This document shows positions 37,579-47,215 of a DNA stretch of 64,000 nt, one piece after another. Position 1 is the first letter of the stretch, and every line of letters begins with the position of its first letter. The DNA comes from Stenotrophomonas sp. BIO128-Bstrain (GTDB taxonomy: Bacteria; Pseudomonadota; Gammaproteobacteria; Xanthomonadales; Xanthomonadaceae): contig NZ_CP124620.1 in assembly GCF_030128875.1 (NCBI RefSeq), forward strand, positions 1,054,001 to 1,118,000. Direction: 5' to 3'. The translations under genes were made by a program, and so were the position numbers. Below the pieces are notes generated by a model that was not told the DNA's origin, made no database searches, and saw only the letters and a list, made by a program, of their open reading frames with translations.

Positions 37579-37830
37579 TCATTCTGCTGGCAACGGTTCG
37601 TGCCGGCGTGCGGCGCAGGCATCTAACCCGGCAGGCGCAACAAATGGGGCGATCTTCATGAGAAAGCTCATGGCGCGAGCCCTCGTTTTCCGGTGCGAAT
37701 TGTGAGAGCCGAAACCGAGCTCTCCTTCATTGGGCTGTTTTTCTGGATTATCTATCCAGTCAGACGCGGATTATCGCTTGGCAGGAGCCGCCTAAGCTCA
37801 ACTCTCCGTGATTCGTGAAGGAGTTTTTCC

Positions 37831-38604
37831 ATGGCAGACCATTCCATCCGGGGCAAGGTTGTCCTCATCGCCGGCGGCGCCAAGAACCTCGGCGGCCTGA
37901 TCGCCCGCGACCTGGCCGCGCAGGGCGCCAAGGCCGTGGTGATCCACTACAACAGCGCCGCCTCCAAAGCCGCTGCCGACGCCACCGTCGCCGCGGTGCA
38001 GGCCAGCGGTGCGCAGGCCGTGGCGCTGCAGGGCGACCTGAGCACGGCCGGTGCCGTCGAAAAGCTGTTCGCCGATGCAGTCGCGGCGGTCGGCAAGCCC
38101 GACATCGCCATCAATACCGTCGGCAAGGTGCTCAAGAAGCCCATGGCCGAGATCAGCGAGGCCGAGTATGACCAGATGACGGCCGTCAATTCCAAGACCG
38201 CCTTTTTCTTCCTCAAGGAAGCCGGCAGGAATCTCAATGACAACGGCAAGATCTGTACGATCGTGACCTCGCTGCTGGGCGCCTTCACCCCGTTCTATGC
38301 CGCCTACGCAGGCACCAAGGCGCCGGTGGAGCATTTCACCCGCGCGGCCTCCAAGGAGTTCGGTGCACGCGGCATCTCGGTCACGGCCATCGGCCCGGGC
38401 CCGATGGACACGCCCTTCTTCTATCCGGCCGAGGGCGCCGATGCGGTGGCCTACCACAAGACGGCCGCGGCGCTTTCGCCCTTCAGCAAGACCGGCCTGA
38501 CCGACATCGAGGATGTCGTGCCCTTCATCCGCCACCTGGTGAGCGACGGCTGGTGGATCACCGGGCAGACCATCCTCATCAATGGTGGATACACCACCAA
38601 GTAG
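37831..38604 (+). CDS. SDR-family oxidoreductase
   Basis: A 257-residue short-chain dehydrogenase: NAD(P)-binding GGAKNLGG (about 15-22, a variant of the TGxxxGxG motif), AINTVGKVL, catalytic S...YAAYAGTK with Tyr/Lys (about 160-164), and the C-terminal ITGQTILINGGYT. AAGGAG lies about 7 nt before ATG. It starts an operon with the PfpI-like, small-membrane and ltrA genes. Upstream 252 bp from the MFS gene holds no recognisable gene. Confidence 0.92.
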   Translation: MADHSIRGKVVLIAGGAKNLGGLIARDLAAQGAKAVVIHYNSAASKAAADATVAAVQASGAQAVALQGDLSTAGAVEKLFADAVAAVGKPDIAINTVGKVLKKPMAEISEAEYDQMTAVNSKTAFFFLKEAGRNLNDNGKICTIVTSLLGAFTPFYAAYAGTKAPVEHFTRAASKEFGARGISVTAIGPGPMDTPFFYPAEGADAVAYHKTAAALSPFSKTGLTDIEDVVPFIRHLVSDGWWITGQTILINGGYTTK

Positions 38605-38666
38605 GCATCCATGCCCGCCGCCGGGGCCTGGGCCCGGGCGATAGTTGAACTTTGGAGGGCACAGCC

Positions 38667-39422
38667 ATGCCAGCGTCTGACCTGAAAGTTGAAACCCGCA
38701 TCGGCGTGAAGCGCAAGCCGCGCCGTATCCTGTCGATCGTCTCCAATACCGCCGAGCTGAAGGGCTTTGCGGTGGGCTTCTTTGGCGAAGAGATGACCCG
38801 CGCCTTCCTGATGTTCACAGAAGCCGGGCATCGGGTGGACCTGGCGTCTCCGGAAGGCGGCGAGGTCATGATCGACACGCACAGCGACCCGCGCACGCCC
38901 GGCGGCCCCTACGCCGACGACCTGGTCACCCTGGGCTTCCTCCATCACGCCGGGTTTGGCCAGTTGCTCAGGCAGACGCTGCCGATCAGTGCGGTGAACG
39001 TGGACGACTACGACGCGGTGTGGGTTGCCGGCGGGGGCGGGCCGCTGCTCACCTTCAAGGACGCCCCGGCGTTGCACGCGCTGATCGCCGACTTCTACGA
39101 GAAGGGGAAGGTCGTCGCCTTGATCTGCCACGGCGCTTGCCTCCTGCTCTGGACGCGGCTGTCCGATGGCAGGTTGCTGGCCGAAGGCAAGACCTGGACC
39201 GGCTTCAGCGACGAGGAGGAGGACGAGGTCAACAAGGCCTTTGGCATGACCCTGAACGACTACACCATCCAGGGCGAAGCCGCCCGGATCCAGGGCACCA
39301 CCTACCGCTGCCGGGGCGCGAACGAACCGTTTGCGATCCGCGATGGGCGCTTGATCACCGGGCAGCAGCAGTACAGCAGTGGGCTCACCGCCGAGCTGGT
39401 GCTCGATGCGCTGGACGAGTAG
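38667..39422 (+). CDS. DJ-1/PfpI-family protein
   Basis: A 251-residue PfpI/Hsp31-like protein: RRILSIVSNTAELKGFAVGFFGEEMTRAFLMFTEAGHRVDLASPEGG, WVAGGGGPLLTF and the nucleophile motif VVALICHGACLLLWT. ATG 38667 has GGAGG 9-10 nt before it, which decides the start. It is the second PfpI-like gene within 3 kb, but only distantly similar to the first, so not a recent duplicate. It lies between the SDR and the small membrane protein genes. Confidence 0.88.
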   Translation: MPASDLKVETRIGVKRKPRRILSIVSNTAELKGFAVGFFGEEMTRAFLMFTEAGHRVDLASPEGGEVMIDTHSDPRTPGGPYADDLVTLGFLHHAGFGQLLRQTLPISAVNVDDYDAVWVAGGGGPLLTFKDAPALHALIADFYEKGKVVALICHGACLLLWTRLSDGRLLAEGKTWTGFSDEEEDEVNKAFGMTLNDYTIQGEAARIQGTTYRCRGANEPFAIRDGRLITGQQQYSSGLTAELVLDALDE

Positions 39423-39513
39423 GGTCTTTGGGCATGGCGGGCACCGGCATGGGCGGCGCCGTCGGTCTTCTTTGGTGGGTTGCGCGGTCAACAGGAAACA
39501 GAGGAGAGGGGAC

Positions 39514-39783
39514 ATGCACGTACTGATGGTGATGGCCGCAGGACTGCTCCTGCTGGGCGTATTCGTCCTGTTCGGCTGGCTCTGGGTCGCGAACGCGGCA
39601 GGCATGGTGCTGGCGGCCAAGGTCTTCGTGCCGGCCTGGCTGGTCGTGGCCGGTGTCAATATGTGGGTGGGCGTGGCGCATGCCGGTTACAGCGTGCGCG
39701 ATGAGCTTCCGATCCTGCTGCTGGTCTTCGCGGTCCCCGCGGTTGTTGCCGGCCTCATCGTCTGGCGCCTTTCGCATTCGTGA
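39514..39783 (+). CDS. Small three-helix membrane protein
   Basis: An 89-residue hydrophobic protein: MHVLMVMAAGLLLLGVFVLFGWLW, MVLAAKVFVPAWLVVAGVNMWVGVAHAGYS and ELPILLLVFAVPAVVAGLIVWRLSHS give three transmembrane helices. GAGGAGAGGGG precedes the ATG. Its stop overlaps the ltrA start (GTGA), so it is translationally coupled to ltrA. I do not recognise a family with certainty. Confidence 0.75.
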   Translation: MHVLMVMAAGLLLLGVFVLFGWLWVANAAGMVLAAKVFVPAWLVVAGVNMWVGVAHAGYSVRDELPILLLVFAVPAVVAGLIVWRLSHS

Positions 39784-40987
39784 AGAACAGTATGACAGCC
39801 ATGTCCAGCAGGCCCGGTTCGGAGCATCCGTTACTCCGCCATCGCGACGGCCACCACGCGCGGGTGACCTACGAAGAGCTGTTCTTTGGTCTGGTCTACG
39901 TCTTTGCGGTGACCCAGCTCAGCCACGAACTGCTGCATAACCTCACCGGCGTCGGCGTGCTCGAGACGCTTATCCTGTGGTTCGCGGTCTGGCTGGGGTG
40001 GCAGTACGCCTGCTGGGTGACCAACTGGTTCGATTCGGAAACACCGCGTATCCGCGGCATGATGTTCGTGACCATGCTGCTCGGGCTGGTCATGGCGGCC
40101 AGCATCCCGATGGCATTCTCCGATCGGGGGCTGATGTTCGCCGGCGCCTACGTGGCGATGCAGGTTGGAAGAACGGCTTTCATCGCGCTGCAATTGCGCG
40201 GCGGGCATCCGCTGGCGCCAAACTACCACCGCATGCTGGGCTGGGTGTCGATCTCGGCGGTGTTCTGGATCGCCGGGGCACTGGCGCAGCATGAGGCGCG
40301 TGCGCTGTTGTGGCTGGTCGCCGTTCTTTGCGAATACGTCTCGCCCATGTTCGGCTTTGCCCTGCCGGGGATGGGCCGTTCGCACACGCAGGAATGGACC
40401 ATCGAGGGCGGCCACCTGGCCGAGCGCTGCCAGCTGTTCGTGATTGTGGCGCTGGGCGAGACGGTGCTCGCCAGCGGCGCCACCCTTGCCGCTGCGGCCA
40501 CCTGGGATGTACCGGTGGTGCTGGCGCTGCTGGCCACCTTCATCGGCACATTGGCCATGTGGTGGCTGTATTTCGGCACGTCGAGCAAGGGTGCGACGGC
40601 CGCCATCACACGCTCGGACGACCCCGGACGCATCGGCGCCTATTTCCATTACGTACATGCCATCCTGATTGCCGGGGTCATCGCCTCGGCGGTCGGCAAC
40701 GACCTGGTGCTCGCCCATCCCCATGCCATCCCGGCCTGGCGCAGACGGCCATCCTGCTTGCAGGGCCGGCGATCTACCTGCTGGGCAGTGCCATCTACAA
40801 GCGGGTGGTCTATGGCGTGGTGCCGGCGTCACACCTGGCCGGCGTGCTGATGCTGCTGGCCTTGGTGCCGGTGGCATGGGGCGTGGATTTGCTGGTCATG
40901 GGCTGGCTGACCACCCTGGTCGTGCTGGTGGTGAGTTTCTGGGAGGGGCGCCTGCTGCGGGAGCGTCGTCGCAACGACAGGGAATGA
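39780..40987 (+). pseudogene. ltrA: Low-temperature-requirement A (LtrA) protein, single frameshift
   Basis: An LtrA-type polytopic membrane protein broken by one base. The first frame (GTG 39780) gives about 320 residues with the LtrA N-terminus (RVTYEELFFGLVYVFAVTQLSHELL) and repeated WL/YFG helices. At about 40,737-40,740 (AHAIPAW...) the frame changes. The next frame continues QTAILLAGPAIYLLGSAIYKRVVYG...WEGRLLRERR to a stop at 40,987. Adding one G after CCGGCCTGG restores a 402-residue product of normal LtrA length. Without it the protein ends with an unrelated tail (RRRPSCLQGRRSTCW...) at 40,850. It could be a real mutation or a sequencing error. Confidence 0.8.
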
Positions 40988-41042
40988 GGCGTTTCCCCTA
41001 GGGCGGGTTCCCGGCGCGAGCGAGTTTTGTGGGAAAGGATGA

Positions 41043-41948
41043 ATGGACAAACTCGATCAGTACCGCATCTTCGTCCAGGTTGCCGAGATGGGGAGTTTCA
41101 TCAAGGCCGCCCATGCGCTGGAGGTACCGCGCGCGTCGGTATCGGCGGCGGTGCAGCAACTCGAATCGGCCATGGGCACGCGCCTGCTGCATCGGACGAC
41201 GCGGCAGGTGCGGCTCACTGCCGATGGCGTGCAGTTGCTGGAGCGGGTACGCCTGTTCCTCTGCGACGCCGAAGACATCGAGCAGCTGTTTCATGCCAGC
41301 CAACGCAGGATCTCCGGACGGCTCAACGTGGACGTGCCCAGCCGCATCGCGCGCCGGCTGATCGCCCCCGCGCTGCCAGGATTTCTGCGCCGCTATCCCG
41401 GCCTTCAGTTGGCATTGGGCTCGACCGACCGTGCGATCGATCTGGTGCACGAAGGGGTTGACTGCGCCGTGCGGATCGGCGCACTGCACGACAGCAGTCT
41501 GGTCGCTCGTCCGCTGGGGCATATCGCCCTGATCAACTGCGCCAGCCCGGGCTACCTGCGTGAGCATGGCGTGCCGGCCGGGCCGGATGATCTGCTCCAG
41601 GGCCACCTGTCGGTGGGCTATGCCTCACCTTCCACCGGGCGGGAGCTTCCCTGGGACTACGTTGTGTCGGGCCAGGAACGGCTGGTCGCCGTACCCAGCC
41701 GGGTGATCGTCAACAACGCCGAAAGCTACATCGCCTGCTCCGTGGCGGGGATGGGATTGATCCAGATTCCCCGGTTTGATGTCCAGCACCTGCTCGACAG
41801 GGGCGAACTTGTGGAAGTCATGCCCGGCTTTCGCGCCGCGCCCATGCAGGTATCGCTTGTCTACCCCAACCGCAGGCAGCGTTCGCGCCGGCTCAACGCG
41901 TTCATCGAGTGGTTCGAGGCCCTGGTGCGACCCCACTTGGACCCGTGA
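41043..41948 (+). CDS. LysR-family regulator
   Basis: A 301-residue LTTR with HTH at residues 1-60 (MDKLDQYRIFVQVAEMGSFIKAAHALEVPRASVSAAVQQLESAMGTRLLHRTTRQVRLT) and effector domain (DLVHEGVDCAVRIGALHDSSLVARPLG). AAAGGA precedes ATG. It follows ltrA in the same direction by 55 bp, so it may be co-transcribed with and regulate the SDR-PfpI-ltrA operon. Its subgroup often controls aldehyde or quinone-responsive oxidoreductases. Confidence 0.92.
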   Translation: MDKLDQYRIFVQVAEMGSFIKAAHALEVPRASVSAAVQQLESAMGTRLLHRTTRQVRLTADGVQLLERVRLFLCDAEDIEQLFHASQRRISGRLNVDVPSRIARRLIAPALPGFLRRYPGLQLALGSTDRAIDLVHEGVDCAVRIGALHDSSLVARPLGHIALINCASPGYLREHGVPAGPDDLLQGHLSVGYASPSTGRELPWDYVVSGQERLVAVPSRVIVNNAESYIACSVAGMGLIQIPRFDVQHLLDRGELVEVMPGFRAAPMQVSLVYPNRRQRSRRLNAFIEWFEALVRPHLDP

Positions 41949-42049
41949 GGCCGGGCCAGGTCGGCGATGGGGTGGCCGGAGCCAATCATGGCCGGTTGCG
42001 GACGCAGCAGCGATGGACGCGTTGGATCATGCGATACCCACACCGCCGC

Positions 42050-43021
42050 TCATGAGAGTGGGCCAACGGCAGCGGTGAGCGACCGGTGGGCCTGTGGAGG
42101 CGAATCCCAGGGCGCGAGCGGCAGGAATTGAGCCAGCAGTTCATCCACGGTGGCCCGGATCTTTGGTGCGAGGTCGCGGGTCGTTGGCCACAAGGCTTGT
42201 ATCGGCGTTCCCAGCACGCCCTGAGGTGCCACGACAGCTATTAAGGCGCCGCTGGCCAGCGCATCTGCAACCAGCCAAGTTGGCAGTTGGGCAACACCCA
42301 ACCCGTCGAGCGCCGCTAATCGGAGCGCCTCCCCGTCACTGACGGTGTGCCGACCCTCGATCATGAGACTTGTTGTGTTCGCAGCGTCTCGCGGCAGCAT
42401 CCAGGGCATGATGCCACCCGCGGCCGCAAAGGTAAGGCAGTCGTGGGTGGCAAGATCCGCTGCGCATGAAGGTGAGCCGCGCTCCGCAAGATATGCAGGC
42501 GACGCACAGGTCACCACACGCTGATGTCCCAAGTATCGCGACGACAAGAAGGCACTGTTACCTGGTTCGCCCAACCGCACCACCATGTCTATGCCTTCCT
42601 CTAGGAGATCGACTGCCCGATCGCAAAAGCGCACATCGAGCCGAAGCTTGGGATGCTCTCTTGCGATCTTGAGTAGCTGTGGCATCACCCATCGCCTGCC
42701 GAAGCTCGCAGGCAGGCTGATTCGCAGCGTGCCCGCCACCTCCCGTCGACGCGACGCTGCGCGTGATTCGGCCTCGTCCAACTCGGCCAGCACCTTCAGG
42801 CAGCTCTGGTAGAAGTCCGATCCTTCTTCGGTGAGGGCCAACCGACGCGTCGTGCGCTCCAACAGCCGGACCCCAAGCCGCTGCTCCAGGGTTGCAACAC
42901 TCTTGCCGACCGCTGATTTGGTGACGCGCAGCCGTTGGGCGGCAGCGGTGAAGCTGCCGGCATCCACAGCTTGAACGAACATGCTGATGCCTTGAAGGCG
43001 CGAAGCGCTGTAAGTGGCCAT
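42050..43021 (-). CDS. LysR-family regulator (divergent to quinone-reductase-like gene)
   Basis: A 323-residue LTTR: HTH MATYSASRLQGISMFVQAVDAGSFTAAAQRLRVTKSAVGKSVATLEQRLGVRLLERTTRRLALTEEG (about 1-67) and an effector-binding domain with RISLPASFGRRWVMPQLLKIAREHP and DLLEEGIDMVVRLGEP. It is divergent from the MDR oxidoreductase gene at 43,140 with a 118-bp shared promoter region and convergent with the previous LysR gene, so it likely regulates the oxidoreductase. Confidence 0.93.
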   Translation of the reverse strand: MATYSASRLQGISMFVQAVDAGSFTAAAQRLRVTKSAVGKSVATLEQRLGVRLLERTTRRLALTEEGSDFYQSCLKVLAELDEAESRAASRRREVAGTLRISLPASFGRRWVMPQLLKIAREHPKLRLDVRFCDRAVDLLEEGIDMVVRLGEPGNSAFLSSRYLGHQRVVTCASPAYLAERGSPSCAADLATHDCLTFAAAGGIMPWMLPRDAANTTSLMIEGRHTVSDGEALRLAALDGLGVAQLPTWLVADALASGALIAVVAPQGVLGTPIQALWPTTRDLAPKIRATVDELLAQFLPLAPWDSPPQAHRSLTAAVGPLS

Positions 43022-43139
43022 AGGACTTCTTATTGAAGAGCTGAAGTTTCCATTCTATGGCCTAAATGTACGTCATTGAGAGGTGTATTCGTCAATAGAC
43101 TGGTGCGCCGCGATGATGCGAGATGCCAGAGGATTGAAC

Positions 43140-44171
43140 ATGACGAACACGGTGATGAAAGCCTGGCAGTTGCCAGCAATGGGGATGGCGCGCTTGGAGG
43201 TGGTGCAGCGCCCGATACCCGCACCCGGGCCCAATGAGCTGCTGGTGAAGGTCGCTGCGGTATCCCTGAACTATCGGGATGCGCTGGTCATCGAAGGCGC
43301 GCTGCTGCCGGTGCCACCTACGATGCCTTTCGTGCCGGTGTCTGACATGGTAGGGCAGGTGGTCGCGGCCGGTTCGGCCACGACTCGATTCAAACCCGGC
43401 GATCAGGTGCTGGCCAACTTTTGGACGCAATGGCTTGATGGCCAACCGCCGGCGGCCATGATCCAGCACGGGCTCTCGCTTGGCGGGCCGCTGCCCGGCA
43501 TGCTTGCCCAGTACGTACTCATCCATGAGGATGTCGCCGTGGCGGCGCCCGGGTCCCTGTCGGACGAAGAGGCCTGCACACTGCCAGTTGCCGCACTTAC
43601 CGCGTGGTTCGCTCTGGCCGAGGCGGGCCATGTGCGCGCGGGCCAGACAGTCGTGGTGCAAGGCACGGGCGGCGTATCGCTGTTCGGCCTGCAGTTTGCG
43701 ACGGCCTTGGGCGCCCGGGTCATCGTCACCTCGCGTAGCGACGGCAAACTTAGCAGGGCAGCGGGCCTTGGTTCGTGGGCGACCATCAACACTAGTCAGA
43801 CGCCGGACTGGGGACGCGCGGTTGTTGAACTGACAGAGGGCGAGGGTGCTGACCAAATCCTGGAGATGATGGGCGGCGACAATCTGGCCCAGTCCGTGCG
43901 CGCCGTGGCCGGTGGGGGAAACATCCTCCAGATCGGCTTCATGAAGGGCACGGACATCCGCTTGCCGGCCATTCCGCTGCAGCTCCGTCGCGCCGCATTG
44001 CGCGGCGTTTCCGTCGGACATCGGCGATCTTTTGAAGACATGAATCGCGCGATCGACGTCCTCCGGATCAAGCCGGTCATCGATCGGGTGTTTTCCTTCG
44101 CTGAGGTGCCGCAGGCATTCGCCCGGCTTAAGGAAGGTCCTTTCGGCAAGGTGGTCATTCGCACTGCATGA
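43140..44171 (+). CDS. Zinc-type MDR alcohol dehydrogenase / quinone-oxidoreductase-like
   Basis: A 343-residue medium-chain dehydrogenase: N-terminal GroES-like domain ([62 protein letters not shown]) and Rossmann domain with [31 protein letters not shown] (about 175-205). The catalytic zinc cysteine is replaced (LNYRD), as in zinc-independent quinone oxidoreductases. ATG 43140 has AGAGG at 7-8 nt. Divergent from a LysR gene, its probable regulator. Confidence 0.9.
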   Translation: MTNTVMKAWQLPAMGMARLEVVQRPIPAPGPNELLVKVAAVSLNYRDALVIEGALLPVPPTMPFVPVSDMVGQVVAAGSATTRFKPGDQVLANFWTQWLDGQPPAAMIQHGLSLGGPLPGMLAQYVLIHEDVAVAAPGSLSDEEACTLPVAALTAWFALAEAGHVRAGQTVVVQGTGGVSLFGLQFATALGARVIVTSRSDGKLSRAAGLGSWATINTSQTPDWGRAVVELTEGEGADQILEMMGGDNLAQSVRAVAGGGNILQIGFMKGTDIRLPAIPLQLRRAALRGVSVGHRRSFEDMNRAIDVLRIKPVIDRVFSFAEVPQAFARLKEGPFGKVVIRTA

Positions 44172-44625
44172 CAGGGGGCGCCCTAGATCAGGCGGCGGAA
44201 GTTGGCCGTCACTCTCTGCCAAGGCTGCGACTGACGCGCGGTCGTCGCCACAGTCCCAGAATGCCTGCATTGCATAATGGAGGGCTTGGTTACGGTCGAG
44301 TTTTGGAGGCACCCGCGCCGCTGCAAAAAACCCTTCGATGCTCCAGGAAATGGTACCAGCTCGATCCACAGGCACAGCCTCAGATGAGTAGCCCCGAAGG
44401 AGTACAGCGCAAGGTCAGCGTTGTTCATCGGCCAATCGCCAAGGAACTGAGAGAACGACGCTACCAAGGGCAATGCGGCGACGGTCGGTTTGTGGAAGAA
44501 GAGTGTTCCCGACACCGGCGGCGGTGGAAGAACCTCAAATCGACGCCGGCATAGCCCGGCCGTGCGGAATGGGATCCGCTCGACTGTGCGAGGACGCTCA
44601 GGCAACCACCGGCAGCGTTTTTTGC
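44172..44625. other. Intergenic gap, no gene seen
   Basis: 454 bp between the oxidoreductase stop and the convergent TetR stop. Open frames on both strands lack starts with ribosome sites and have no family features. No clear terminator. Confidence 0.5.
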
Positions 44626-45285
44626 TTAGCCTCTGGTTGGTCGGTAGGCAGCAAGAAAGGCACTCACTGCGTCTTCGGCATGAGCATCGAGATCGAAGAA
44701 CGCGATGTTCTCATTTGTACTTGTGAGCCACTTTAGTGTGGGATCGTTAAGAACGAGACTGAAGTAATGTCCCGTCGCCTTTGCTGGACACTCAATAGTC
44801 AGGAGGCCCTCCGACATCCAGTGACGCAGGGCATCCTGGAATGCCCTGCGGTGCGGATCTACAGATTCAGTCCAGAACTTGCCCGTTAGCCCGACTATTG
44901 TCGGATGAGGGGCGATCAGCATTCGATAGATGCCGAGTGAGGGGGGGCTAAGTGCCGCTCCCAACAGTCGTCTCGCGATGCGTGTGAGGCTCTCTCGCAC
45001 GTCTCCGCCTTGAGTTCCGATCACTTCTGCGGGTCTGGGGAGCTCGTTAAAGAGCGCAGTGAGGCACTCGGCGAAAAGGTTCTCCTTGCTCTTAAAGTGT
45101 GCGTAGATGGTCGCTCGCGTCACTTGCGCCGCGGCGGCGATGTCCTCCAGCCTTGTTCCAAGATAGCCAAAGCTCGCAAAGTGCTGACAGGAGGCGCTTA
45201 GAACTGCCTGAGCCTTCGAGCTGCCAGCTCGACGGCCAGGCCTAGGGAGACGCAACGCGGGCTGACTTATCAAGGTGAGTTCCAC
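44626..45285 (-). CDS. TetR/AcrR-family regulator (second of tandem pair)
   Basis: A 219-residue regulator from GTG 45285 (AGGA 6 nt upstream); an upstream in-frame TTG at 45315 would overlap the preceding gene. TetR HTH at about 25-75 (SKAQAVLSASCQHFASFGYLGTRLEDIAAAAQVTRATIYAHFKSKENLFAECL), with an AefR-like C-terminal domain (PHRRAFQDALRHWMSEGLLTIE). It follows the TetR gene at 45,309 by 23 bp, so both are co-transcribed away from the RND efflux operon. Confidence 0.88.
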   Translation of the reverse strand: MELTLISQPALRLPRPGRRAGSSKAQAVLSASCQHFASFGYLGTRLEDIAAAAQVTRATIYAHFKSKENLFAECLTALFNELPRPAEVIGTQGGDVRESLTRIARRLLGAALSPPSLGIYRMLIAPHPTIVGLTGKFWTESVDPHRRAFQDALRHWMSEGLLTIECPAKATGHYFSLVLNDPTLKWLTSTNENIAFFDLDAHAEDAVSAFLAAYRPTRG

Positions 45286-45308
45286 GACATGTCCTGGGCG
45301 GTCGAGTT

Positions 45309-45893
45309 CTAGCAAGGAGTCAGAATGCCCCGAAGCACATTCTTCAAGATGTTCACGTCAAATTGATCTTTCACCTTCGGATTCCTAAGGACTCGTGCCT
45401 GTAGACCGTCAAGCAGGGCGGCGACGATTTCACAGCGAGAGGCCATCTCTGGCGAGTCACTCCCAAAGAGCTCATAGAAAGATCGGCGGACGTCCTCATC
45501 GCTGCGGGCTACCTGCTTCGCGATTTCCTCGTTGCGTGCGGCTTCTGCAAGGATCTCCATCGTAAGACCCGCATTTCCGGCGGCGAGGTAGCGCTCCGCA
45601 GTTTTGCTGGTCTCTTCGACAATGGCCGAGACCACATCTGTGACTGCCAAGCGGTCCTTCACGGCGTTCACCACGGCAGCGAGTTCGCCCTCTTCCTGAG
45701 CCACCAAGCCAGCGACGATGTCTTCTTTCCGGGCGAAGTAGTGATAGATGTGTCCTGAGCTCATGCCCGCACGAGCGGAGATCTTCGACATGCTGCTCCG
45801 GTGGAAGCCGTTCTCCCGGAAGCAATCCGCAGCAGCCTTCAGCACCTGTGCCTTTCGCTGCTGTGTTCTCGCTGATTCTTTCTCTACTGGCAC
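45309..45893 (-). CDS. TetR-family repressor, divergent to the RND operon
   Basis: A 194-residue TetR protein: HTH at about 10-60 (RTQQRKAQVLKAAADCFRENGFHRSSMSKISARAGMSSGHIYHYFARKEDIVAGLVAQEE) and a ligand domain ending KNVLRGILTPC. It starts 177 bp from the efflux adaptor gene on the opposite strand, the layout of AcrR/MexR/SmeT-type local repressors. Two palindromes lie in the shared region. It is the first gene of a two-repressor operon. Confidence 0.92.
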   Translation of the reverse strand: MPVEKESARTQQRKAQVLKAAADCFRENGFHRSSMSKISARAGMSSGHIYHYFARKEDIVAGLVAQEEGELAAVVNAVKDRLAVTDVVSAIVEETSKTAERYLAAGNAGLTMEILAEAARNEEIAKQVARSDEDVRRSFYELFGSDSPEMASRCEIVAALLDGLQARVLRNPKVKDQFDVNILKNVLRGILTPC

Positions 45894-45949
45894 TTAGGGC
45901 CCTCCATCGTTGCCCATGATCCGTGGAAGCATAGCAAAAATAGGTCAAT

Positions 45950-45961
45950 CAATCTAGATTG
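45950..45961. promoter_or_regulatory. Operator-like palindrome 1 in the TetR/RND promoter region
   Basis: CAATCTAGATTG is a perfect 12-nt palindrome, embedded in AGGTCAAT...GTTCAACCT so that AGGT and ACCT arms also face each other. It lies 57 bp from the TetR start. Confidence 0.55.
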
Positions 45962-46012
45962 GTCGTTCAACCTACGTTTAGCGTCCTGCGAGTTAGAATT
46001 CGCGCTGAATAT

Positions 46013-46028
46013 TAGGTCGGCCAACCTA
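46013..46028. promoter_or_regulatory. Operator-like palindrome 2 in the TetR/RND promoter region
   Basis: TAGGTCGGCCAACCTA: the TAGGT and ACCTA arms and the GGCC centre pair, with one mismatch in each half. It lies 42 bp before the adaptor start, where a repressor would block the efflux promoter. Its AGGT/ACCT arms recur around palindrome 1. Confidence 0.6.
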
Positions 46029-46070
46029 CCTAACATCCTGCTCACTCTTCCCCCCTCCTCAGGTTCCTCT

Positions 46071-47204
46071 ATGACCTTTCGACGTCCCCACCCGGCGGCT
46101 GTGGTCGCTCCTGCCTTGATCGCAGCAATCCTACTCACTGGTTGCGGAAATGGCTCGGCGCCCAGTCCAAACGCGCCACCTGCGCCTGAAGTGAGCATTC
46201 ACACTGTGGCAAGCGAAAAAGTGACGCTCGAAGCTGAGCTGCCCGGTCGGACCGCGCCCTTCCTCGTCGCTGAGGTTCGCCCTCAGGTCGGCGGGATTAT
46301 CCAGAAGCGAACTTTTGAGGAGGGAAGCACGGTCACTGCCGGCCAGACGCTCTACCAGATCGATCCGGCGCCCTTTCAGGCGACGCTCGCGCGCGCAGAG
46401 GCAAGCCTTCAGTCTGCGCGCCTGCTTTCGCAGAGGTACGACTCTCTTGCTGGCAGCCAGGCCATCAGCAAGCAAGCGCAGGACGAAGCCCTATCGGCAT
46501 ACCGACAGGCTACGGCCAGCGCGCAGTCGGCGCGCATCGATCTGAACTACACCCGGGTCAATGCGCCTATCAGTGGCCGAGTAGGGCGGTCCACTGTGAC
46601 CCAGGGCGCGCTGGTGTCTGCAAGTCAGGGACAGGCCTTGTCCACCATCCAGCAGCTCGATCCGATCTACGTTGACATTGTGCAACCGTCAACCGAAGTG
46701 CTCCGACTGAAGGAAGAGATCGCCGCAGGCACTCTGTCCATCAATGCAGAGGGCGCGTCCGAGGTCTCTTTGGTCCTGGAAAATGGTAAGCCCTACGCTC
46801 ACCGCGGCACTCTGAAGTTCTCTGAAGTCAGCGTCGATCCGGGCACGGGCGCGGTAACGCTGCGTGCGCTGTTCCCGAATCCGGACTCTCTCCTCCTGCC
46901 GGGCATGTTCGTGCGCGCCTCTCTGCACGAGGGCACCCGACCAGACGCCATCTTGGTTCCGCAGCGGGCGATCACTCGAGACACGCAGGGACAAGCGGTT
47001 GTTCTCACGGTCGATGAGAAGAGTGTGGTCCATCAGGCGAAAGTTCGCGTCGAGCGGGCCATTGGCGACAAATGGTTGATCTCTGAGGGTCTGAAAGTTG
47101 GCGACCGGCTCATCACCGATGGTCGCCAGAACGCCATTCCAGGCAAGACAGTGTCTGTGACCACTGCAGATAAGGCATCCCCCTCCGCAGCCGCAGCAGA
47201 ATAA
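46071..47204 (+). CDS. RND efflux periplasmic adaptor lipoprotein (MexA/AcrA/SmeD-like)
   Basis: A 377-residue membrane-fusion protein: signal peptide with lipobox LLTGC (Cys about 25), barrel-sandwich lipoyl domain ([43 protein letters not shown]), alpha-hairpin coiled coil (about 90-160), second lipoyl half ([45 protein letters not shown]) and beta-barrel/MP domains. It bridges pump and outer-membrane channel in the periplasm. The pump gene follows 11 bp later. Codon use is slightly less GC-rich than the core genes. SmeDEF-like in architecture; the exact sme name cannot be fixed from sequence alone. Confidence 0.95.
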   Translation: MTFRRPHPAAVVAPALIAAILLTGCGNGSAPSPNAPPAPEVSIHTVASEKVTLEAELPGRTAPFLVAEVRPQVGGIIQKRTFEEGSTVTAGQTLYQIDPAPFQATLARAEASLQSARLLSQRYDSLAGSQAISKQAQDEALSAYRQATASAQSARIDLNYTRVNAPISGRVGRSTVTQGALVSASQGQALSTIQQLDPIYVDIVQPSTEVLRLKEEIAAGTLSINAEGASEVSLVLENGKPYAHRGTLKFSEVSVDPGTGAVTLRALFPNPDSLLLPGMFVRASLHEGTRPDAILVPQRAITRDTQGQAVVLTVDEKSVVHQAKVRVERAIGDKWLISEGLKVGDRLITDGRQNAIPGKTVSVTTADKASPSAAAAE

Positions 47205-47215
47205 GAAAGGCAATC

